Shown one piece after another: positions 7,536-12,354 of a DNA stretch of 12,354 nucleotides (within the stretch, counting starts at the first letter, position 1; each line of letters starts with the position of its first letter). Below the pieces are notes generated by a model. The model was not told the origin of the DNA, searched no databases, and worked only from the letters and a program-made list of their open reading frames with translations. The translations under genes were made by a program, and so were the position numbers. Source of the DNA: Bacteroidales bacterium (GTDB taxonomy: Bacteria; Bacteroidota; Bacteroidia; Bacteroidales; Muribaculaceae); assembly GCA_004554255.1 (NCBI GenBank), contig SFNC01000057.1, positions 1-12,354 of the forward strand. The letters are read 5' to 3'.

Positions 7536-9644
7536 ATGTTACGGAATATTGTCCTGTCATCTATGTTGGCATTGGCGTTTGGTGCCGGTGCCATGCAGAT
7601 TTCGTCCCCTAACGGGAATCTGATTCTGAAGGTCGATGTCGACGCAACAGGAACCCCGGTTTATTCACTTGGCTACAAGGGCCGTACGCTTGTTAAAGAC
7701 AGCAAGATGGGCCTGGTTGCCGATGATGTCCGTTTCACCGACGGTTTCAAGGTAACAGGTGCCGACTCTGCCACGGTAGATAACACCTGGACTCCGGTAT
7801 GGGGCGAATACGCCAGCATACGAGACCACTACAATGAACTGGCTGTGAAAATGGAGGCTCAGAACCCCAAACGCGACATGACTTTACGTTTCCGCGTGTT
7901 TGATGATGGATTGGGCTTCAGATACGAGCTTGGATATCAGGACAATGTAAACTATATGACCCTGCGTCAAGAGAATACGGAATTCAATTTTGATGCCGAC
8001 CACACGCTGTTCTGCATCCCCGGTGATTATAACACCGACGAGTATCTGTGGTCCGAGACAAAATTCTCGGGTCTGAAAGACGCTTTGGCAAAATATCCCG
8101 GCCATAATGACGGTGAGAATATAAGCGGAACTGTGGTGCAGACTCCGCTGCTGCTGAAAACCGACGATGGTGTGTATGTGAGCCTGCATGAGGCCGCTGT
8201 GGATGGCTATCCATGCTATCTCATGGATGTAGATACCGAAAAATATTCTTTCAAGTCGCATATCATCCCCGATAAACTTGGCGTGGGCGCATACCTGCAG
8301 CTGCCGGTGAATACTCCCTGGCGCACATTGATTGTAAGCGATGATGCCCGTGATATTCTTGCATCACAGATGATATTGAATCTTAACGAACCGTGTAAAT
8401 ACGAGGATACATCGTGGATCAAGCCCATGAAGTTTATCGGCGTATGGTGGGAAATGTTTATCGGCACACACCGCACATGGGCATATTCGGACGACTACCG
8501 CGCAAAGCCCGGTGTTACTGATTATTCAAAAATACCCTCCAACGGCCGCCACCCGGCAAATACAGCCAATGTGATGAAGTATATTGATTTTGCCGCCAAG
8601 CATAACATTCCCGGAGTGCTGGTGGAAGGCTGGAACCAGGGTTGGGAAGACTGGGGAAGCTATCGCAAGAACCGTCAGTTCCTGTTTGATAAGCCTTATC
8701 CCGATTTCGACATAGACTCACTCACCGCCTATGCACGCAGTAAAGGCGTACAGCTGATAATGCACCATGAGACCTCGGCAAATGCCGCCGACTATGAGCG
8801 CCAGCTGGACCGCGCCTTTGCATACATGAAAGAAAAAGGCTATAACTCGGTGAAAACCGGGTATGTAGGTCAGATAATACCTCGCAGCGAGCGCCACGCC
8901 TCGCAATGGATGGTGGAGCATGTTCGCCACGTGGCCGAGCGCGCTGCCGATTTCAAGATTATGGTGGACAGCCATGAGGCTCCGCGTCCCACCGGCCTTT
9001 GCCGCACTTACCCGAACTGGCTGGCCCAGGAGTCGGCACGTGGCGGCGAGTATGAGGCCATGGGTGTTAATCCGCCCTCGCACACCTGCATACTGCCGTT
9101 TACTCGTCTGAAAGGCGGCCCGATGGACTATACGCCCGGCTTGTTTGAAACCAAACTGTCCACCTATGGCGAAGGCCGTGATTTCCAGGCAGGTACCACA
9201 CTGGCACGCCAGCTGGCTCTGTATCTGACTATGCCCTCGCCCCTGCAGATGGCCTGTGACCTGCCGGAAAACTACGAGCGTTTCCCCGATGCCTTCGCAT
9301 TTATCGAGGAGGTGCCCGTGGACTGGAAAGACAGCCGCTATCTGGAGGCCGAGCCTAATCGATATATAGTAGTAGCGCGTCAGGACAAAAACTCGGATAA
9401 CTGGTATATGGGCGGAATTGCCAACGAGGACGGCCACACTTCCACCGTGCCCCTGTCGTTCCTTGAAAAAGGCCGCAAATACGAGGCCGTTATCTATGCC
9501 GATGCGCCTGATGCCCATTACAAGACCAACCCGCAGGCTTACGTGATAAGCCGCAAGAAGGTAGATTCCAAGACACGACTCAAGCTTACAGCCGCTCCCG
9601 GCGGTGGCTATGCTGTCGCTTTCCATCCCCTCCCCAAAAAATAA
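7536..9644 (+). CDS. susB: GH97 alpha-glucosidase, SusB type (inverting)
   Basis: This 702-aa enzyme has a signal peptide (residues 1-19, ending FGAGA) and no lipobox, so it is predicted to be periplasmic. It would release glucose from maltooligosaccharides. It has an N-terminal beta-super-sandwich (to ~280), a (beta/alpha)8 barrel (~290-560) and a C-terminal beta domain. Acidic residues Glu364 (VEGWNQGW), Glu412 (HHETSAN), Glu481 (DSHEAPRPTG) and Glu505 (ARGGEYEA) have the same spacing (48, 69, 24) as Glu391, Glu439, Glu508 and Glu532 of B. thetaiotaomicron SusB as I recall them: two catalytic bases and the acid at the last. The motif VKTGYVGQIIPR lacks the Asp nucleophile of the retaining GH97 branch, so an inverting mechanism is expected. 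The spacing to the upstream gene is 20 bp, indicating an operon. Confidence 0.95.
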   Translation: MLRNIVLSSMLALAFGAGAMQISSPNGNLILKVDVDATGTPVYSLGYKGRTLVKDSKMGLVADDVRFTDGFKVTGADSATVDNTWTPVWGEYASIRDHYNELAVKMEAQNPKRDMTLRFRVFDDGLGFRYELGYQDNVNYMTLRQENTEFNFDADHTLFCIPGDYNTDEYLWSETKFSGLKDALAKYPGHNDGENISGTVVQTPLLLKTDDGVYVSLHEAAVDGYPCYLMDVDTEKYSFKSHIIPDKLGVGAYLQLPVNTPWRTLIVSDDARDILASQMILNLNEPCKYEDTSWIKPMKFIGVWWEMFIGTHRTWAYSDDYRAKPGVTDYSKIPSNGRHPANTANVMKYIDFAAKHNIPGVLVEGWNQGWEDWGSYRKNRQFLFDKPYPDFDIDSLTAYARSKGVQLIMHHETSANAADYERQLDRAFAYMKEKGYNSVKTGYVGQIIPRSERHASQWMVEHVRHVAERAADFKIMVDSHEAPRPTGLCRTYPNWLAQESARGGEYEAMGVNPPSHTCILPFTRLKGGPMDYTPGLFETKLSTYGEGRDFQAGTTLARQLALYLTMPSPLQMACDLPENYERFPDAFAFIEEVPVDWKDSRYLEAEPNRYIVVARQDKNSDNWYMGGIANEDGHTSTVPLSFLEKGRKYEAVIYADAPDAHYKTNPQAYVISRKKVDSKTRLKLTAAPGGGYAVAFHPLPKK

Positions 9645-9759
9645 GGGGGAAATGATTCTTTATAAACAGATATTGGTAGGAAATTAGTCAGCTAAAAGAG
9701 TGGTTTAGCCAACAAATGTTAAAAAAACGTGTTATATAGCATTTTTTTTCGGACAGACT

Positions 9760-9790
9760 ATTGATATTTCAAAATAAAGGATTAACTTTG
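9760..9790 (+). promoter_or_regulatory. Promoter of the alanine-rich small lipoprotein
   Basis: ATTG (9760-9763), a 19-bp spacer, then a perfect TAACTTTG (9783-9790). The predicted start near 9797 gives an AT-rich leader of about 45 nt without a Shine-Dalgarno sequence, which is typical of strongly expressed Bacteroidetes genes. Confidence 0.7.
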
Positions 9791-9841
9791 TAGCGTTTTT
9801 GAAGTTAACATATTAATTAATATTTTAAAATCTTTAAGACA

Positions 9842-10060
9842 ATGAAAAAATTAGTTTTATTTGCTGTTGCTGCTCTTTCTATGAGCTTCTTCGCTTGCGG
9901 TAAAGGTGATGCTAACGCTGAAGCTGCTGATTCTGCTGCTGACACTGCAGTTGTAGCTGAGGAAGTTGCTGCTCCCGCTGACTCTGCTGCTGAAGTTGCT
10001 GCTCCCGCTGACTCTGCTGCTGAAGTTGCTGCTCCCGCTGATTCCGCTAAAGCTGAATAA
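9842..10060 (+). CDS. Small alanine-rich putative lipoprotein with tandem repeats
   Basis: The product is 72 aa. The N-terminus MKKLVLFAVAALSMSFFACG is a signal peptide with Cys19 as a possible lipidation site. The box SFFAC is loose, but Bacteroidetes boxes often are. The rest is acidic and low-complexity: Ala, Asp, Glu, Ser, Val and Pro, with three copies of EVAAPADSAA (the last ends SAK). Almost every Ala is GCT (one GCA), unlike the GCC-rich neighbours, which suggests selection for high expression. It has its own strong promoter and terminator, so it is an independent unit between susB and susA. No enzyme domain can be present at this size. An extended, disordered envelope lipoprotein is the simplest reading, and its function is unknown. 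Confidence 0.8.
   Translation: MKKLVLFAVAALSMSFFACGKGDANAEAADSAADTAVVAEEVAAPADSAAEVAAPADSAAEVAAPADSAKAE
9962..10051 (+). repeat. Three tandem 30-bp repeats inside the small lipoprotein
   Basis: Units start at 9962, 9992 and 10022. Units 1 and 2 are identical over 30 bp, and unit 3 diverges only in its last 12 bases. The unit length is a multiple of three, so copy-number change by slippage keeps the reading frame and changes only protein length. Confidence 0.95.
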
Positions 10061-10085
10061 TTTAGCAATCAAAAAAACAGCATAA

Positions 10086-10117
10086 AGGGCTGTCGAGATA
10101 TCGACGGCTCTTTTTTT
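10086..10117 (+). terminator. Rho-independent terminator after the small lipoprotein
   Basis: An 11-bp stem (10086-10096 with 10101-10111, two G-U pairs, GATA loop) is followed by a run of seven T (10111-10117). It lies about 25 bp after the lipoprotein stop and would isolate susA from that transcript. Confidence 0.85.
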
Positions 10118-10197
10118 GCATTAAACGAACGTTGACTGCAATTCAATGTGCGTTAAATGCAGGAAATAGATTTTCCTTACCAAAATTTGTATATATC

Positions 10198-12087
10198 ATG
10201 AAAAAGAACCATTTATTGTTGATGGCGGCCGCGCTGGCAATTCCCGGTATCGCGAGTGCCGCAAAGTTTTCGGTAGAGAGTATTGAACCGCCGCACTGGT
10301 GGACGGGGATGTCCAATACCTCGCTTCAGTTGCAGGTGCACGGTCGCGATGTTCGCGACGCCGTACCCGAGATAAATTATCCCGGAGTGACAATAGACAG
10401 TGTGGCACGGCTTGACGGCTCGGCGAACTGGCAGTATATCTACTTGTCTGTCAGCCCGGAAGCAAAGCCCGGAACACTGAAAATAACATGGAAGGACGGG
10501 AAAAACAAGGCTGTAAAGAATTACGGGCTGAGGGCCCGCGTCAAGAATGGCGGTGCTCAGGGTTTCTCGTCGGACGATGTCCTGTATATGATTATGCCCG
10601 ACCGTTTTGCTGACGGTGACCCCGCCAATAATGATGGCAAGGGAATGCGTTTCCCGGTAAAAGCAGACCGCAATGAGGTGAACGGACGCCATGGCGGCGA
10701 CCTGAAGGGCATAATGAATCACATTGATTATATTGATTCTCTTGGTGTTACGGCTGTGTGGCTTAACCCGGTGCTTGAGAATGACATGCCCGGCGGCTCA
10801 TATCACGGCTATGCCACTACAAACTACTACAAGGTGGACCCGCGATTCGGCTCAAATGCTGATTATAAGGCTCTTACAGATTCGTTGCATAGCCGCGGCA
10901 TAAAGGTGGTGATGGATATGATTTTCAACCATTCGGGAAGCGAGCATCCCTGGGCAAACGATATGCCCTCCAAGGACTGGATTAATTTCGGTGGAGAATA
11001 TACCCAGACCAACCACAAGCTGATGTCGCTCAGCGACCCTTACGCCTCGGAATATGATAAAAAAATGACGCGCGACGGATGGTTCGTGCGCGAGATGCCC
11101 GACCTTAACCAGCTGAATCCTCATCTGATGAAATACCTGACACAGAACTCATTATGGTGGATTGAGGAAGTGGGTATCGATGGCATCCGCATGGATACTT
11201 ATCCATATGCCGACGGGCAGGCCATGGGCAAATGGATAAGTGAGCTGGAGCAGGAGTACCCTGACTTTACCATTGTGGGCGAGTGCTGGTTTGCCGAACC
11301 GGCGATAGAGGCTCAGTGGCAACGCGGGGCAAAGACCAAGGCCGAGGGTTTCGACAGCAATCTGCCGGTGGTTATGGACTTCCCGCTGATGCTTAAAGTG
11401 CAGGGACTCAAGATGTTCAATGAGCAGACATCGGAATGGGCCGGTGGATTATTCAATCTGTACACCCATTTTGCCATGGACAATATTTATGCCGATCCCC
11501 AGCGCTTGCTCAGGTTCCTGGACAACCATGATACAGACCGTGTGCTCCTTGCCGAACCCAAAAACCTGGATGCTTGGAAGCAGGCGGTAACCATGCTTGC
11601 CACCGTCCCGGGTATTCCTCAGTTATACTATGGCACGGAGTTGCTGATGAGCGGCGACCGTAAGCCCGGCGACGGCAATGTGCGCCGCGATGTTCCCGGC
11701 GGTTTCCCCGGCGACAAGACTGACGAGTTTACCCGTGCGGGACGCTCCGCCATGCAGAATGAGGCTTATGACTATATGAGCAATCTGTTGCAGTGGCGCA
11801 AGACTTCGGAGGCCGCTCGCCGTGGCGCGATGAAGCATTTCTCGCCGAACAACGGACTGTATTTGTACAAGCGTTATACCGATGATGCTGCCGAGCATGT
11901 GGTTGTGGCCATGAACGGCACCGACAGCCCCATCGAGGTGGACATGAGCCGCTATGCCGAGACAATCGTTCCCGGCAGCAAATGGCGCAATGTGCTCACC
12001 GGCGAGGTCATAACACTTGTGCCCGAGAACGGCGCCAAAGTTACTTTCCCGGCGCGTGCCGCTTTCGTGCTCGCCCCGGCTGAATAA
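10198..12087 (+). CDS. susA: GH13 neopullulanase / cyclomaltodextrinase, SusA type
   Basis: This 629-aa enzyme has a signal peptide (1-21, ending GIASA), so it is periplasmic. It hydrolyses alpha-1,4 bonds in imported maltooligosaccharides or pullulan-type glucans. Residues ~22-110 are the N-terminal beta domain of bacterial cyclomaltodextrinases, ~120-530 the GH13 barrel, and ~545-629 the C-terminal beta domain. GH13 motifs are complete: region I DMIFNH (Asp240-His245), region II GIRMDT with nucleophile Asp333, region III VGECWF with acid/base Glu362, and region IV FLDNHD with Asp445. The size is close to that of B. thetaiotaomicron SusA. An in-frame TTG at 10132 extends the ORF, but ATG 10198 starts directly at the signal peptide. 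No good TAnnTTTG promoter is visible in the 80 bp before it. Confidence 0.94.
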   Translation: MKKNHLLLMAAALAIPGIASAAKFSVESIEPPHWWTGMSNTSLQLQVHGRDVRDAVPEINYPGVTIDSVARLDGSANWQYIYLSVSPEAKPGTLKITWKDGKNKAVKNYGLRARVKNGGAQGFSSDDVLYMIMPDRFADGDPANNDGKGMRFPVKADRNEVNGRHGGDLKGIMNHIDYIDSLGVTAVWLNPVLENDMPGGSYHGYATTNYYKVDPRFGSNADYKALTDSLHSRGIKVVMDMIFNHSGSEHPWANDMPSKDWINFGGEYTQTNHKLMSLSDPYASEYDKKMTRDGWFVREMPDLNQLNPHLMKYLTQNSLWWIEEVGIDGIRMDTYPYADGQAMGKWISELEQEYPDFTIVGECWFAEPAIEAQWQRGAKTKAEGFDSNLPVVMDFPLMLKVQGLKMFNEQTSEWAGGLFNLYTHFAMDNIYADPQRLLRFLDNHDTDRVLLAEPKNLDAWKQAVTMLATVPGIPQLYYGTELLMSGDRKPGDGNVRRDVPGGFPGDKTDEFTRAGRSAMQNEAYDYMSNLLQWRKTSEAARRGAMKHFSPNNGLYLYKRYTDDAAEHVVVAMNGTDSPIEVDMSRYAETIVPGSKWRNVLTGEVITLVPENGAKVTFPARAAFVLAPAE

Positions 12088-12107
12088 CACAGCATAACAC
12101 AATACAG

Positions 12108-12142
12108 AGAGGCTGTCTAATAAGTTTGGGCAGTCTCTTTTT
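12108..12142 (+). terminator. Hairpin with T-run after susA; may be the IS left end
   Basis: A 10-bp stem (12108-12117 with 12129-12138, two G-U pairs, 11-nt loop) is followed by TTTTT, so it can act as an intrinsic terminator 20 bp after susA. The arm GAGGCTGTCTAATAAGTTT also resembles tips of IS elements that begin GAGGCTGTC, so it may belong to the insertion sequence rather than to susA. Confidence 0.7.
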
Positions 12143-12179
12143 ATAGTTTCAACAGGCAAAAAAAAATAAGCTAAAAAAT

Positions 12180-12214
12180 AAGGCTTTCATGCTGAAATTC
12201 AGCGTAAAAGCCTT
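12180..12214. repeat. Inverted repeat before the transposase promoter
   Basis: An outer 8-bp stem (12180-12187 with 12207-12214) and an inner GCTG/CAGC stem (12191-12194 with 12200-12203) are separated by a partly paired CAT/GTA. Its right arm overlaps the -33 box of the transposase promoter. On the minus strand it is followed by a T-rich tract, so it would terminate leftward transcription. On the plus strand only three T follow. Confidence 0.6.
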
Positions 12215-12243
12215 TGTTATGTCATAGATTTTTAGTATATTTG
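12213..12243 (+). promoter_or_regulatory. Promoter of the transposase gene
   Basis: TTTG (12213-12216), a 19-bp spacer and TATATTTG (12236-12243) both match the Bacteroidetes consensus perfectly. The predicted start near 12250 is about 29 nt before the ATG at 12279. Confidence 0.75.
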
Positions 12244-12278
12244 TGTTGCGATTAGATCACTAATAATCAAAACATAAC

Positions 12279-12354
12279 ATGGCAAAGTTAGCGATAAAAT
12301 CTGACAATAGAAAACAAAATTTGCTCCTTCCTCCATCGCTGGATGAACTGGTGC
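12279..12354 (+). CDS. IS1182-like transposase, 5' end only
   Basis: Only the first 25 codons lie in the window; the gene runs off the right edge. After a short basic start (MAKLAIKSDNRKQNL), the segment LLPPSLDELV matches the N-terminal signature of IS1182-type transposases, in which a phrase like PPSLDELVP precedes the helix that contacts the IS ends. The DDE catalytic domain would lie outside the window, so activity cannot be judged. A perfect-consensus promoter precedes it. Family call is from this short motif only. Confidence 0.65.
   Translation, partial: MAKLAIKSDNRKQNLLLPPSLDELV

Larger units (their letters stand above)
12107..12354 (+). mobile_element. Left part of an insertion sequence (partial)
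   Basis: The transposase start at 12279, its own promoter, the inverted repeat at 12180-12214 and the GAGGCTGTC-like hairpin arm near 12109 together suggest an IS whose left end lies between susA and 12180. The exact tip and the target duplication cannot be defined because the right end is outside the window. Confidence 0.5.

Noticed and set aside
8718..9626. Minus-strand ORF of 302 codons inside susB
   Set aside because: It is antisense to a strongly supported GH97 gene whose catalytic motifs lie in the plus frame. Long antisense ORFs are expected in GC3-rich genes.
9691..9709. GCTAAA/TTTAGC hairpin after susB as a terminator
   Set aside because: The stem is short and AT-rich and is not followed by a T-run. 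The T8 tract at 9742-9749 has no GC stem before it.
10182..10197. AAAATTTG before susA as a -7 box giving a leaderless transcript
   Set aside because: It is one base off consensus, no -33 TTTG lies 19-20 bp upstream, and the start would fall almost on the ATG.
1..12354. CRISPR array, riboswitch, phage or defence system
   Set aside because: No regularly spaced repeats, recognisable aptamer core, integrase, nuclease or toxin-antitoxin pair was seen on either strand.

Overview
The window looks like a chromosomal segment of a gut Bacteroidales bacterium, and the Muribaculaceae are my best guess. The reasons are the Bacteroidetes-type promoters (a TTTG-like -33 box, 19-20 bp, then TAnnTTTG), the general lack of Shine-Dalgarno sequences, secreted proteins with type IX secretion (T9SS) sorting tails, a DUF5103 T9SS plug-type protein, and SusA/SusB-type starch enzymes. 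The family assignment rests on overall resemblance and was not tested.

Left half, minus strand (read right to left): uracil-DNA glycosylase ung (5680-6342) and a DUF5103/T9SS plug-like protein (4402-5676) are 3 bp apart and surely share a transcript. A DUF3109 cysteine-rich protein (3760-4347) has its own good promoter. It is followed after 13 bp by a very large secreted multidomain GH30 glycoside hydrolase (318-3746), which ends in a strong intrinsic terminator (243-286). Positions 1-240 hold no recognisable gene.

Middle (6343-6752): a divergent promoter region. A short signal-peptide-like ORF is interrupted in frame by TGA, and a promoter module occurs twice as a near-identical 36-bp copy. 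One copy precedes the broken ORF and the other precedes tRNA-Arg(CCG).

Right half, plus strand: tRNA-Arg(CCG), a small secreted protein with a T9SS-like tail, and susB (GH97 alpha-glucosidase) are tightly spaced, and the tRNA promoter is the only good one I can see for them. A short alanine-rich, repeat-containing putative lipoprotein with its own promoter and terminator comes next, then susA (GH13 neopullulanase-type). The window ends in the first 25 codons of an IS1182-like transposase whose left IS end may lie about 20 bp after susA.

Working together: SusA and SusB are predicted periplasmic enzymes that would take maltooligosaccharides to glucose, but no SusC/SusD/SusR gene is visible beside them. 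The GH30 enzyme and the small secreted protein are predicted T9SS cargo, and the DUF5103 protein is a likely T9SS accessory. I did not find a clearly new multi-gene system. The most unusual points are the duplicated promoter around the broken ORF, the tRNA-mRNA transcript, and a possible starch-binding-like insert in the GH30 protein.
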